From Proteus hauseri ATCC 700826 (GTDB taxonomy: Bacteria > Pseudomonadota > Gammaproteobacteria > Enterobacterales > Enterobacteriaceae), in the NCBI RefSeq assembly GCF_001654965.1, contig NZ_LXEV01000031.1:1-64000 (forward strand): DNA of 64,000 nucleotides, written 5' to 3'. The notes beneath the pieces are model-generated. The model ran no database searches. It saw only the letters and a program-made list of their open reading frames with translations, and had not been told where the DNA came from. Below, piece after piece: positions 31,101 to 40,178 of the stretch. The translations under genes were made by a program, and so were the position numbers. The stretch's first letter is position 1, and each line of letters starts with the position of its first letter.

Positions 31101-31387
31101 ATACCTTCTGTCAATAAACGATGAAAACTCAGGTTATTTGCCATTAAATCAGGCGAGTTAATTTGTGTGACTTGTTTTAAGGCTTCCTCACATTTATCTT
31201 GTGTTAAATGCGGGTTTAAGCGTTGTATCGCTTCTAATACTTTTTGCTGAAGAATGACTTGCTGATAAGCTCGTAGAGGTTTAACACCTGACGGCTCAAT
31301 ATCAGGACCATACACATATTCATAACCTAGGGCTTGTAACTGCTCAATGGCCATAATTTCAATATCGGATTCTGTCATTTTTGACAT
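28145..31387 (-). CDS. hsdR: Type I restriction enzyme, R subunit (system 1)
   Basis: HsdR is the motor and nuclease of a type I restriction-modification complex; it translocates and cuts DNA lacking HsdMS methylation. The 1080-residue protein has the nuclease motif with Asp142, Glu156 and Lys158 (RPDVIIYINGLPLVVIELK), Walker A TQGSGKS at about 333-339, DEAH at 437-440 and a GFTGTP helicase motif. The start is ATG 31387, with AAAGGA upstream; the TTG at 31408 is not used. A strong terminator-like hairpin ends about 25 bp before the start. It is not the same as the second HsdR at 35347. Confidence 0.95.
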   Translation of the reverse strand: MSKMTESDIEIMAIEQLQALGYEYVYGPDIEPSGVKPLRAYQQVILQQKVLEAIQRLNPHLTQDKCEEALKQVTQINSPDLMANNLSFHRLLTEGINIEVSKDGNTQGEYVWLVDFNQPDNNEFLVVNQVTIREDRKERRPDVIIYINGLPLVVIELKNAIDENATIEGAYNQIKTYQQQIPSLFTYNAFSVLSDGLEAKSGTIFADFSRFMAWKTHNGMTEAKNTQPQLEVLIQGLLNPVTLLDMIRYFIVFESSKQEDNNGIISIKTVKKMAAYHQYYAVNAAVLSTIRASNVNANSPSAEVALRQQGRSQQHLVLEQKAGDRKAGVVWHTQGSGKSLSMVFYTGKIVLALDNPTVVVITDRNDLDDQLFGTFSSAVQLLRQTPKQAENREELKELLKVGSGGVIFTTIQKFQPDDGSSVYELLSDRSNIIVIADEAHRSQYGFSAKEVDVKDEQGNVVGKRTVYGFAKYMRDALPNATYLGFTGTPIEKTDVNTPAVFGNYVDIYDIAQAVEDGATVPIYYESRLAKVQISDEGRELIEAFDEGFTDEDLTLTQQQRAKWARVESIIGSKERIKVIAKDLVTHFEERLVANADHGKGMIVAMSRRIAAALYEEIVALKPEWHSDDLNDGVIKVVMTSSASDGPDIAKHYTTKKDRQVLANRMKDEDDKLKLVIVRDMWLTGFDAPSMHTLYIDKPMKGHNLMQAIARVNRVYKDKSGGLVVDYLGIAADLKSALSFYSDAGGKGDPALTQEKAVEVMKEKLDILDGMLFGFDYREYFTASTSRKLAIILEAEDFILGIDEGQGKVRFLTAVTALSQAFALATPHSEAMEVAPEIAFFQAVKARLNKFDSTGGSGIIGDDCMEVRVKQTIDQALVTDTVVDVFDAAGIKKPDISILSDDFLMEMQDYQHKNIALETLKKLLADEINVRTKMSVIQGKKLMDMLTGAIKSYQNKILTAAEVIDELIKLAKDINKVDTEANALNLSPYEYAFYTAVAENDSAQELIGKSKLRELAVVLTEMIRNNVTLDWTIKESARAKIRVIVKRLLNRYGYPPDMSALATETVLAQAELLSNELLKSN

Positions 31388-31415
31388 TATTTTGTCATCC
31401 TTTAGCAAAAGGGAA

Positions 31416-31446
31416 TAAAAAAAGCAGCGCCAAAGGTACGCTGCCT
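31416..31446 (-). terminator. Terminator-like hairpin between hsdS and hsdR (system 1)
   Basis: On the minus strand GCAGCG pairs with CGCTGC around 9 nt, followed by seven T. It lies 8 bp past the hsdS stop and about 25 bp before the hsdR start, leaving no room for a full promoter between. HsdR expression therefore needs readthrough or a promoter overlapping the hairpin. Confidence 0.8.
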
Positions 31447-31453
31447 AATTCGA

Positions 31454-32680
31454 TTATTGTTTTATTTCTTCTGGTGTATAGTTAACGCGCACTTCTCCAC
31501 TCATTAATTTAGGGAGTAACGTGTCACGAAGGTTTTCTAGGGTTTGGATTTGCTTTTGATTTTGATTAATTTTATTCCACATTGCTCCCACAACATTATG
31601 ATAATCATTTAATTTTTCTTTAGGAGGCAATGCGAATGATACATTTCCAATATCTTCAGGTTTCAATGATGGATAAGTCGATGTAGAACCTTCAGCTATA
31701 GAATGCAAATATTCAGTCATATCTTCGGATGTTAATAAATAATAGACAAAATATGGTGTAATCGTGTCACAAGTTATCGTACAAAATCCCGTTGATACCA
31801 CTAAATTTGCTTCAGGTTTAAAGCAAAAACCATAATGACACTGGTCAGGTCTTACTGTTGAAATTAATATATCAAGATGTTGGACTAATCTTTTAGCTCG
31901 ACTAGGTGCCTCTGATAGAATTAATGGTTTCAACTCACTAATATAGCCTTTCGTCAGAGAGCTTGTATCTAAATATAGAATACTTTGGTGATCATATTTT
32001 TTAGTTATCGAGCTTTTATTTAATGTTACAAAATGACTAACTTTAACCTCTTCCCAATCGTCCTGCACTTCCTCTACAAACCACTGACGAAAAAGGGTTT
32101 CAGCCATTGATTCTAAGGTTTTATTTTGACGATGGAGTAAGTCTATTTTGTCATCTAATGAGGAGAGAACTGAGGCAATAGCTTTTTGTTCTTGAACACA
32201 CGGGATAAATAGTTCAAGATTCTCTATATCAGATTTAGATATATTAGCCTGATTAGCACTCCCTGATGATTGATTCGCTAAATACTCATGCACCGATTCA
32301 TCTTTTAAATAATAATAAATGAAATCATCTATAGATAACGTGGGTAGTGAAGATATTTTTGCTACACGTTGATTTATATATAATTGTTGATTTATTTTCT
32401 GTTTAGATACGGCCCCAACAACTTGAGTAAGTGCTTGTGGGTGATTTCCAGTCATAGCAATAAGTATATCTCCTTTTACTGAAATATACTTACTTAGTTT
32501 TTTATCAGTTTTATGGTATTGAACATTATCTAAATTAACATCTCCATTAGCAACATTTCTTATCTTTACTACGGGTAATGAACCTTCTGAGAAAACATTA
32601 CTAAAGTTTATAGACTTAAAAGCATAACCATTAGTAATTTCAACTATTTTCCCTAATAACGTTTTATGCCACTCACTCAT
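31454..32680 (-). CDS. hsdS: Type I restriction enzyme, specificity subunit (system 1)
   Basis: HsdS chooses the DNA sequence that the complex methylates or cuts. The 408-residue protein has two target recognition domains separated by conserved helices: [27 protein letters not shown] near residue 165 and a matching C-terminal repeat ending [19 protein letters not shown]. Each domain opens with the usual WHKTLLG or WEEVKVS segment. The recognition sequence cannot be predicted. It overlaps hsdM by four bases. Confidence 0.93.
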   Translation of the reverse strand: MSEWHKTLLGKIVEITNGYAFKSINFSNVFSEGSLPVVKIRNVANGDVNLDNVQYHKTDKKLSKYISVKGDILIAMTGNHPQALTQVVGAVSKQKINQQLYINQRVAKISSLPTLSIDDFIYYYLKDESVHEYLANQSSGSANQANISKSDIENLELFIPCVQEQKAIASVLSSLDDKIDLLHRQNKTLESMAETLFRQWFVEEVQDDWEEVKVSHFVTLNKSSITKKYDHQSILYLDTSSLTKGYISELKPLILSEAPSRAKRLVQHLDILISTVRPDQCHYGFCFKPEANLVVSTGFCTITCDTITPYFVYYLLTSEDMTEYLHSIAEGSTSTYPSLKPEDIGNVSFALPPKEKLNDYHNVVGAMWNKINQNQKQIQTLENLRDTLLPKLMSGEVRVNYTPEEIKQ

Positions 32681-34224
32681 ATCATCACCTTTGCCAAATT
32701 CTCAGCAATTGCTTGATTAAGTTTTGCTTCTTCTTCTAATTGTGCTTCAAACTCGGCTTTTAGTGCGGTAAAACGCTCTTTAAAATCAAAATCATCCTCT
32801 TCATCAGCAAGACCCACATAGCGACCTGGTGTTAGCACATAATCCAGCTCAGCCACTTTCTCGATAGCGACAGAAGCACAAAAGCCCGCAACATCTTCAT
32901 ATTCGCCACCTTTATTACGCCAATTATGATAGGTATCTGAAATCAGTTTAATATCTTCATCCGATAACACTTTAGTGCGGCGATTAATTAAATGACCAAG
33001 ATTACGTGCATCAATAAACAGAATTTCATCACTGCGATCTTGATAAACCGAAGAGTTATTACGATCACGGCGCATAAACCATAATGCAGCAGGGATCTGC
33101 GTATTTAAGAATAACTTAGCAGGCAAATTAACTATGCAATCAATCACGTTAGCATCTTTGACTAATGCCGCACGGATATCGCCTTCACCGGAGGTTTTCG
33201 AAGTTAACGCCCCTTTAGCCAGCACAACACCCGCTTGCCCCTTTGGTGACAAGTGGTATAAGAAATGCTGCATCCACGCAAAGTTTGCATTCCCTGCTGG
33301 TGGAATACCATTTTGCCAACGGGCATCTTTACGTAATTGTTCGCCAGACCAATCAGAAACGTTGAACGGCGGGTTCGCAATAATAAAATCCGCACGTAAA
33401 TCTTTATGGGCATCATTTAAAAACGAGCCTTCATTGTTCCATTTTACTTGCTCAGAGTTAATACCACGAATAGCCAAGTTCATTTTCGCCAAACGCCATG
33501 TGGTTTGGTTAGACTCTTGACCATAAATAGAAATGTTATCAATATTCCCTTGGTGGGATTCAACAAATTTTTCTGATTGAACAAACATACCGCCAGAGCC
33601 ACAGCACGGGTCAAAAATACGCCCTTCATAGGGTTCTAACATGTTAACAAGTAAGGAAACTATCGATTTCGGCGTATAGAACTGACCACCCTGTTTACCT
33701 TCTGCTAATGCAAATTCACCTAAGAAATACTCAAAGACATGCCCTAGCACATCCGCAGAGCGTGATTTAGCATCACCTAGTGCAATATCTCCCACAAGGT
33801 CAATTAACTCACCGAGTACCGTTGCATCAAGATTTTGACGTGCATAAACCTTTGGTAATACCCCTTTTAATTGCGGGTTATCTTCTTCAATGGCTTCCAT
33901 AGCGTCATCGACCAATTTACCGATATTGGGCTGTTTTGCATTATTGAGTAAATTTGTCCAACGTGCTTTTTCAGGCACAAAGAACACATTGTAAGCAAGA
34001 TACTCATCACTATCTTCGGGATCTGCCCCTGCAAACTCGCCTTGACCCGCTTTAAGCTTTTCATAGTGAGACTCAAATGAATCAGAAATATACTTTAAGA
34101 ATATTAATCCCAGTACAACATGCTTGTATTCTGCTGCATCAATATTCTTACGCAATTTATCAGCGGCTTTCCACAGGATAACTTCTAACGGTTCAGATTT
34201 GGTTTCTTTCGGTTTTTTAGCCAT
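32677..34224 (-). CDS. hsdM: Type I restriction enzyme, methyltransferase subunit (system 1)
   Basis: HsdM transfers a methyl group from S-adenosylmethionine to N6 of adenine within the HsdS site. The 515-residue protein has motif [11 protein letters not shown] at about 205-214 and the catalytic NPPF at 284-287, plus an N-terminal HsdM domain ([24 protein letters not shown]). It is the first gene of hsdM-hsdS-hsdR-mrr on the minus strand. About 400 bp of upstream DNA contains the island end. Confidence 0.96.
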   Translation of the reverse strand: MAKKPKETKSEPLEVILWKAADKLRKNIDAAEYKHVVLGLIFLKYISDSFESHYEKLKAGQGEFAGADPEDSDEYLAYNVFFVPEKARWTNLLNNAKQPNIGKLVDDAMEAIEEDNPQLKGVLPKVYARQNLDATVLGELIDLVGDIALGDAKSRSADVLGHVFEYFLGEFALAEGKQGGQFYTPKSIVSLLVNMLEPYEGRIFDPCCGSGGMFVQSEKFVESHQGNIDNISIYGQESNQTTWRLAKMNLAIRGINSEQVKWNNEGSFLNDAHKDLRADFIIANPPFNVSDWSGEQLRKDARWQNGIPPAGNANFAWMQHFLYHLSPKGQAGVVLAKGALTSKTSGEGDIRAALVKDANVIDCIVNLPAKLFLNTQIPAALWFMRRDRNNSSVYQDRSDEILFIDARNLGHLINRRTKVLSDEDIKLISDTYHNWRNKGGEYEDVAGFCASVAIEKVAELDYVLTPGRYVGLADEEDDFDFKERFTALKAEFEAQLEEEAKLNQAIAENLAKVMI

Positions 34225-34555
34225 TGTTCCATTACTTACATCAGTAAAAATAATGGAACTATTGTTACCGATTTATAGCCAGAAATCTAATAGAACAGGC
34301 TGATAACTTGCGATAGTTATCAAAAGGATGGATTATCAGCAAATGTCATGTTTAATACTTCAACACTGCTTTCAAATTATGAGTATTAGATAATAATTTT
34401 TTCTCAATATCTCTTGAGGCAATAACTGCATCAAGCTACTATGACTAATCATTTTCTCTTTCAAAAATCACACTAAACTTACCGTTAAAAGGCTCACTTT
34501 TCTGCGTAGCTCTACACTCTATTTATTTCCACTCAATGTCTATAGCATAAACTTG

Positions 34556-34575
34556 TAGTTATACGTTTAGTTATA
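34556..34575 (+). repeat. Integrase-arm-like repeats near the right end of the island
   Basis: Two copies of TAGTTATA-type motifs with ACG between them copy the layout of the left arm of the inverted repeat at 21588-21610, with a 2-3 base shorter gap. They lie about 50 bp before the attR-like sequence, where arm sites of an integrase would be expected. Confidence 0.55.
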
Positions 34576-34627
34576 CATAAATTTCATTAAAATAAAATGT
34601 AATTAAAAATCAATTAAGTAGATATCA

Positions 34628-34653
34628 GATTCAACTTACGCCAGCCCACCAAA
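34628..34653 (+). other. Degenerate attR: relic of the ssrA 3' end
   Basis: Aligned with 21451-21477, 20 of 27 columns match with one single-base gap, including GNTTCAA of the T-arm and CCACCAAA at the end. The direction is the same as ssrA. It is followed by an orphan terminator. I take it as the right end of the island; the low identity means it could be an old or partly decayed site. Confidence 0.5.
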
Positions 34654-34694
34654 ATTCTCCATCAATGATTACCAGAGTCATTTGATGAAGTTCA

Positions 34695-34731
34695 AAAAAA
34701 CTCGTAAGGCGAAAGCTCTACGAGTTTTTTT
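34695..34731 (+). terminator. Orphan terminator next to attR
   Basis: AAACTCGTA pairs with TACGAGTTT, with an inner GC-GAAA-GC mini-hairpin, followed by seven T. No gene ends here. It is about 45 bp past the CCA of the attR relic, a spacing like that between ssrA and its own terminator, so it may be the terminator of the former ssrA 3' end. Confidence 0.75.
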
Positions 34732-35346
34732 GTATCTGCAATTTGTCAAAAAATCCAAGCTAGTAGTTACTTTTTCTCGATACCTTATAAAACATTATTA
34801 TTTTTGATATAGCTAAACACAATGGAACATCAAAAATAGTAAGAAAAACCAACCCGTTATCAGTAAAAAGATCAATGCAGCTAAGCTCGAACAAAGTGAT
34901 TATGTTCTCTATAATAATGATGAGCTAGAGAGCTATTGGTTAAATTTAATGGCAGTAAGCTATGGTCATTTCGCTACATTCGCTCACTCACTAAAAAGCG
35001 GAGCTAAAAAGAGCTTTGCTTCTTACCCTGCCGTCAACCTTGCTAATACACGTAGTTATCGCCTTGAAGCAAGAACGAAAACGCCGCTCACTAAACAGAT
35101 AGACCCACAGTTCACTAGAAAGAGCAAACTCACAACATGTTAAAAGCGAAGGGAAAATATCTTTTAACTTGTCATCTTTTATTTGGTATTGCAAAAAAGC
35201 AAGATTCAATTGCATCTAACTCTTGGGGGAAAGCTGGGCTCCGATATGTAAATAAATAGTCGAACCACCACACCAGATCCCCCCCAAATAATAATCTGTT
35301 TTAATTAGATAACTTAGAATATCGACTCTATTCCAGTTAATACAGA
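34732..35346. other. Non-coding or decayed stretch between the two restriction systems
   Basis: No complete gene is recognised. On the plus strand a frame is open from 34817 to a stop at 35143; its first part (KKINAAKLEQSDYVLYNNDELESYW would span 34850-34930; key residues only) looks protein-like, but there is no convincing start and the rest is unlike a folded protein. A 75-codon minus-strand frame overlaps it. Both are treated as remnants or chance. Confidence 0.25.
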
Positions 35347-38300
35347 TCACCCCAACTGATATTTTTTAAAATTCTCGGCTTGTTCCAGCACATTTTTATA
35401 CACTTCGTCATTGGCCACTGGCGGAAAACCATAGCGGTGTAATAACAGAATCAAATCAACTTTCAATTTGGCCTTAATATCATCACGGTTACTCCAATCC
35501 GGATACTGAGTGCTGTCATCAACAATCAGCTTCATATCCTTTGCAAGTGCCAACATTTTGTCGTCATCATAGGTAAAATCGTATTTCTGGCACATATGCA
35601 GCAAAATATCGAGAAAGGCCTTCTCTTCCATATCGATACCAATATCCTCAAACGACATCATTTCTGCCTTAATGTCATAAATCATATCGGCCATTTGCTG
35701 CGTGAAATCATCGAACTCTTCACCATTAAGTACATCATTTTCTTTGCGTTGATTGTACTGCTCCACTAACGCTTGGAATCGCTTAGAAAAATTAATCCCT
35801 TGCAGTTGGTTGATCTTTTGAAAATCACTAATGGCTTTCTGTAGCATCTTTTGCAGCAGTTGCATTTTAGTGTTTGGCAACTTGATTTTATTGATGCGCG
35901 CCATGTACTCATCATCAAAAATGTCGATGGTTTCCGCTTTGTCGTCCCCTAAAGTAAAAATCTCTTCTACCCCTTCGGCTTTGAGGGCTTCAGCTATCAT
36001 TTCACGCACTTTTTGGTTCATCTGCGCCGTATCAGGCGCATCGCCTTTGGTTAATTTGTAGACAATGGAACGGACTGCCAAATAAAAATGGATATGCTCA
36101 CGTTCATCTTGAGCTATCTCTTCACTGCCAACACAAACATCATAAGCCGCTTTCAATCGCTTCACTAATCCCATAAAGCGCAGTTCAACTTTCTTGGTTT
36201 GCAGAACAAATTCAGCCGCCCTATTAAGGCAGTCTAATTGCAGCGTTGGCGAGCCTGAAAAGTAATCACAGCTATCAAATTTATGGAATACTTGAGAAAG
36301 CAAGTTGAGGTGATTACGTACTTCGACGATGGATTGCTGAATATCTTCAAAGTTAGATTTGTCAGCCTTCGAGTACATCGCCAGCGCCATATTCATACGG
36401 CTCTTAATCCCAATATAATCAACAACCAATCCCTTTTTTTTCCCTTCAAAACGGCGATTCACGCGGGAAATAGTTTGAATAAGGTTATGCTTTTGCAACG
36501 GCTTATCGATATAAATAGTATCCAACTCTGGCACATCAAAGCCCGTCAGCCACATATCCACCACTATCGCTATCTTGAAGTTAGATTTTGGATTTTTAAA
36601 TTGCTTATCTAACTCTCTGCGGTAATCTTTCGTCCCTAATAGATTGTACATGGTCTCTTGATCATCTTTCCCTCGGGTCATCACCATATTAACCCTCGGC
36701 AAACGCATCAATTCGCTTTTTTCTTGCTCAGATAGAGAAACGCCGTCTATTGCCTGTTTCGCTTCAAACCACTCTGGACGTTGTAATTTCAGGCTCTGAT
36801 AAAACGCATAAGCTATTTCACGACTAGCGCAAACCATCATCGCTTTCTCTTTGATGGTCGATCCTTCTTCCACTCGTTTTTCATAATGTTGAGCAAAATC
36901 TTTCGCTAGCGCATCAATACGGTCAGGATCACCCAGAATAGAGTTCATATTGGCTGTGGCTTTTTTGCTCTCTTCTATCTGATATTCGCTAGTGCCTTGC
37001 GCCTCACACTCTTGGTAATAGCGTTCGATTTCTTCTAATTTGCTGTTATCAAGCGCGATTTTAGCCGCACGTCCTTCGTACACAATGCGTACTGTGATTT
37101 CATCATTTACCGACTCAGTCATGGTATAGCTATCGATGGTTTCCCCGAACACATCTAGCGTGGCATCAATAGGCGTGCCGGTAAAGCCGACGTAAGTGGC
37201 ATTAGGCAATGAATCATGCAGGTATTTAGCAAAGCCGTAAGACTTTTTAACCGTGCCGTCTTGTTGGTTAATTGTGATTTTTTGGTCAAGGTTAATTTGG
37301 CTACGGTGGGCTTCATCAGAGATACAGATAATATTACTGCGCTCAGACAGCAATTGAATATCTTCGGTAAATTTATGAATAGTGGTCAGGAACACCCCAC
37401 CACTAGCACGCCCTGCGAGCTTATCGCGCAAATCTTGTCGGCTTGATACTGGCTCAATAATGTCATCACCAATAAATTTAGTGGCATTACAAAATTGTTT
37501 CGCCAGCTGTTCGTCAAGATCAGTACGATCAGTAATTAAAATGATGGTAGGGCTGGAAAAATCGATGCTTTTCATCAATAGGCGCGTCAAAAATTGCATG
37601 GTGTAACTTTTGCCACAGCCTGTTGCACCGAAGTAGGTGCCCCCTTTCCCACTTCCGCCGATATTTTCACCAGCTGCAATAATCTGCTTACGCTCTTTTT
37701 TAATGTTGTAATACAGCTTACGGGCAGCATAATACTGCGGATAACGGCAGCACACTTTCACTTCATACTTGCTAGTATCTGGAAAAAAAATAAAGTTCTT
37801 CAGTACATCCAGCAAACGAACGGGATGGAATAACCCTTCTATCAGGGTATACAGACCATTGATACCTTGTTTTTCCGTTGATTCGTTGCCGTTGACTTTG
37901 CGCCATGCGTAATAGAATTCATAAGAGGCAAATAGGTTGCCCATTTTGTTATTCACGCCATCGCTAAGAATACACAGGGCGTTATAAACAAATAGTTTAG
38001 GAATATCACGACGATAGCGAACGCAAAGCTGTGTCCATGCATCAAACAAAGTTGCCTCTTCACCACGCACTGCCGATTTGAATTCAAACACCACCAGCGG
38101 TAACCCATTGACGTATAAAATTGCATCAGGGATACGTAGTTGTACCCCACCGTCTCGGGCTTGCCCTTCTATTTCTAATTGGTTAACTAACCGATAGCGG
38201 TTATTATCTGCCTCTGGTGCGACTTCGTTCTGCGAAAACAGCCTAGCTAACTGGCTTGGTAACGCTTGGGTATCCATCAGTTCGATATACAGGTCTTTTT

Positions 38301-38625
38301 GCTTGCGGTCTTCACGCTTAAGTAAAAAGCCATTACTAAGCCAATGGCAGAAAATTTTGTTGCTTTGGTATAGATCACTGGCAGGCAACGCCTGTAGCTG
38401 ATGTATAATTGAGTTAATTTCACCTTCTGTGATGCCATCCTCTTGATACTGACTAGCGAGATACTGACGTAAGTCATCCACTATCAACACTTCGCTATTG
38501 TCTTTGCGCGGGATGGTGTTGCCAGTAAAATGCGGATAGCAAAGCTGGCCTGCATTATTTGCATGTTGTCCTAGCAGTTCAATAATCGCCTGCTCCAGCT
38601 TAGCTTCGGTGAAAATATAGCTCAT
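35347..38625 (-). CDS. hsdR: Type I restriction enzyme, R subunit (system 2)
   Basis: A second, clearly different HsdR of 1092 residues. The nuclease core has Asp167, Glu181 and Lys183 (IPDAILYVNGLPLVVFEFK), Walker A GATGCGKS at about 333-340, DEAH at 437-440 and GFTGTP for the helicase. The C-terminal region (about 850-1090) is long and helical, typical of subunit assembly. It is separated from its hsdS by 122 bp that hold a terminator-like hairpin. Its sequence differs from system 1 in most non-motif positions, so it should not be a recent duplicate. Confidence 0.95.
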   Translation of the reverse strand: MSYIFTEAKLEQAIIELLGQHANNAGQLCYPHFTGNTIPRKDNSEVLIVDDLRQYLASQYQEDGITEGEINSIIHQLQALPASDLYQSNKIFCHWLSNGFLLKREDRKQKDLYIELMDTQALPSQLARLFSQNEVAPEADNNRYRLVNQLEIEGQARDGGVQLRIPDAILYVNGLPLVVFEFKSAVRGEEATLFDAWTQLCVRYRRDIPKLFVYNALCILSDGVNNKMGNLFASYEFYYAWRKVNGNESTEKQGINGLYTLIEGLFHPVRLLDVLKNFIFFPDTSKYEVKVCCRYPQYYAARKLYYNIKKERKQIIAAGENIGGSGKGGTYFGATGCGKSYTMQFLTRLLMKSIDFSSPTIILITDRTDLDEQLAKQFCNATKFIGDDIIEPVSSRQDLRDKLAGRASGGVFLTTIHKFTEDIQLLSERSNIICISDEAHRSQINLDQKITINQQDGTVKKSYGFAKYLHDSLPNATYVGFTGTPIDATLDVFGETIDSYTMTESVNDEITVRIVYEGRAAKIALDNSKLEEIERYYQECEAQGTSEYQIEESKKATANMNSILGDPDRIDALAKDFAQHYEKRVEEGSTIKEKAMMVCASREIAYAFYQSLKLQRPEWFEAKQAIDGVSLSEQEKSELMRLPRVNMVMTRGKDDQETMYNLLGTKDYRRELDKQFKNPKSNFKIAIVVDMWLTGFDVPELDTIYIDKPLQKHNLIQTISRVNRRFEGKKKGLVVDYIGIKSRMNMALAMYSKADKSNFEDIQQSIVEVRNHLNLLSQVFHKFDSCDYFSGSPTLQLDCLNRAAEFVLQTKKVELRFMGLVKRLKAAYDVCVGSEEIAQDEREHIHFYLAVRSIVYKLTKGDAPDTAQMNQKVREMIAEALKAEGVEEIFTLGDDKAETIDIFDDEYMARINKIKLPNTKMQLLQKMLQKAISDFQKINQLQGINFSKRFQALVEQYNQRKENDVLNGEEFDDFTQQMADMIYDIKAEMMSFEDIGIDMEEKAFLDILLHMCQKYDFTYDDDKMLALAKDMKLIVDDSTQYPDWSNRDDIKAKLKVDLILLLHRYGFPPVANDEVYKNVLEQAENFKKYQLG

Positions 38626-38702
38626 ATCAGTGGCTTCTTATTTGTTTTATAAATTGTTTTTTATCGCGTTTTTTAATTAAGCTAGTTTAATTGATTAGAT
38701 AA

Positions 38703-38739
38703 GAAAAACCGCCTCACAACAATAAAAATGTGAAGCGGT
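38703..38739 (-). terminator. Terminator-like hairpin between hsdS and hsdR (system 2)
   Basis: On the minus strand ACCGC-TCACA pairs with TGTGA-GCGGT with one mismatch around an AT-rich loop, followed by TTTTTC. It lies 9 bp past the hsdS stop and about 78 bp before hsdR, so a promoter could fit between. Confidence 0.7.
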
Positions 38740-38747
38740 CGAATGAA

Positions 38748-40178
38748 TTAAATAAGCGTTTCTTCTGGAATGTCTATTTTTAACTCACTTAATGATAGCT
38801 CGCCAGAGATTAGTTTGGGGAGAAGTGTATCGCGGAGTTTTTCTAACCCCACCCTTTCTTTCGTATTTAACGTTACTTTATTAAGATAACTTTTAATTGT
38901 AACTGTATAATTCTCAATCACCTGAGTATCAGGTATAACCATTGAGATACTCTTAAACGTTTTCTTACTGATTTCAGCAAAAGTTGTACCACCAGCGATC
39001 CCTTTAATTTCATCCATCGAAGAATTCAACCAATAAAGGATATATTCCTGTGAAAGCCTTTTTGCTGTAGTAATTGCAATATATCCCTGATTAATCGCAA
39101 CTGGAATTTTTGCCATGGTAAGGTAGCCAATAGGTGCTCGTGAAGACATCAATACCGTATTGATGGGAAGTAATCCAGATGTGATTTTTCTTAGCCCAAG
39201 TTCAGTGATTTTCCGCTCAGTATCGAGCATTATTTTCTCTTGGCTACCTGAAAGATCTTTTGGAGATGTCCAGTGAATATTCCCCCGCTCCCAAAACTCT
39301 GGATTTGCAGTGCTTGGTGTGGAACCACCTTTTACAATAAGTTCATCATCTACTGTTGATACTTCCCACCCCTTCGGCACCCATCCCCCAAGCCCTAATG
39401 TAGGCTCTGCACATTCTTCAAAAGCATTAGGAAATAACTGCCGAATATCCTCTGGTAACGGTTTAAAATTATCACTTTCTCGCACAGCTTTACGCACTTC
39501 AACTCGGCGTAGTAATTCTTCAGAGAAAGCTAAATCCTGCTCAAAAAAGCCTGTATCGAGTGCATTATCGATAACAGGGTCAAAATCTACAAACCATGAT
39601 TTAAATAAGGTCTGAGCCATTTGCTCTAGGGTTTGATTGATTTGGCAGTTGAGGGTGATTTTATCATCGAGATTTTTCAAAATGGCAGCAATCTTTGCCT
39701 GTTCCATTTTTGGTGGGTAAGATATTTCAAGTCTCCCGATCATTCCATTATTGAGGCTTGCGCGTGTTGACATAGTTGAAAATGCAAGCATCGCTTGTCT
39801 AAATATAGAACTGCGCAGGTAATACCCTACATATTCTGGTAATAATTCACTCTGCTGAGTAGGGCGAAGACGCTTACAAAAACCATTGAACGTTGCGTTT
39901 TCATAATCTTTAAGAGCCACAGAACTCATCCCTAGTTCATGCATTGTTTCGCTAGTCCGCGTTAAAAACACATCACCACGTTTAACAGAACAATTTTCAC
40001 GTTCCTTGTCATTAGACTGCACTAGGTCACCGAGTTTATCAGGAGTAAAATAATTATAAAAAACATCTTTGAATGTCAGAAATGGATATCCACTCCCAAA
40101 GTCCTTTGCTGGCTTAGATAAACCTGAACGAATCTCATAATGTTCAAGTAATTTAGTTGTTTTCCACTCACTCCCCAT
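38748..40178 (-). CDS. hsdS: Type I restriction enzyme, specificity subunit (system 2)
   Basis: A 476-residue HsdS with two target recognition domains (about 1-155 and 265-430). Between them is the conserved helix EQAKIAAILKNLDDKITLNCQINQTLEQ near 157, extended by an insert of about 60 residues (WFVDFDPVIDN to FPNAFEE) seen in one HsdS subgroup. The C-terminus ends [19 protein letters not shown]. Neither domain resembles those of system 1, so the sites should differ. It overlaps hsdM by 11 bases. Confidence 0.93.
   Translation of the reverse strand: MGSEWKTTKLLEHYEIRSGLSKPAKDFGSGYPFLTFKDVFYNYFTPDKLGDLVQSNDKERENCSVKRGDVFLTRTSETMHELGMSSVALKDYENATFNGFCKRLRPTQQSELLPEYVGYYLRSSIFRQAMLAFSTMSTRASLNNGMIGRLEISYPPKMEQAKIAAILKNLDDKITLNCQINQTLEQMAQTLFKSWFVDFDPVIDNALDTGFFEQDLAFSEELLRRVEVRKAVRESDNFKPLPEDIRQLFPNAFEECAEPTLGLGGWVPKGWEVSTVDDELIVKGGSTPSTANPEFWERGNIHWTSPKDLSGSQEKIMLDTERKITELGLRKITSGLLPINTVLMSSRAPIGYLTMAKIPVAINQGYIAITTAKRLSQEYILYWLNSSMDEIKGIAGGTTFAEISKKTFKSISMVIPDTQVIENYTVTIKSYLNKVTLNTKERVGLEKLRDTLLPKLISGELSLSELKIDIPEETLI

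Noticed and set aside
34991-35215. 75-codon minus-strand frame between the restriction systems
   Set aside because: It overlaps an equally poor plus-strand frame and has no recognisable motif or good ribosome binding site.
39310-39615. 101-codon plus-strand frame opposite hsdS of system 2
   Set aside because: It is antisense to a well-supported HsdS domain, Ser-rich from the reverse codons, with no ribosome binding site.
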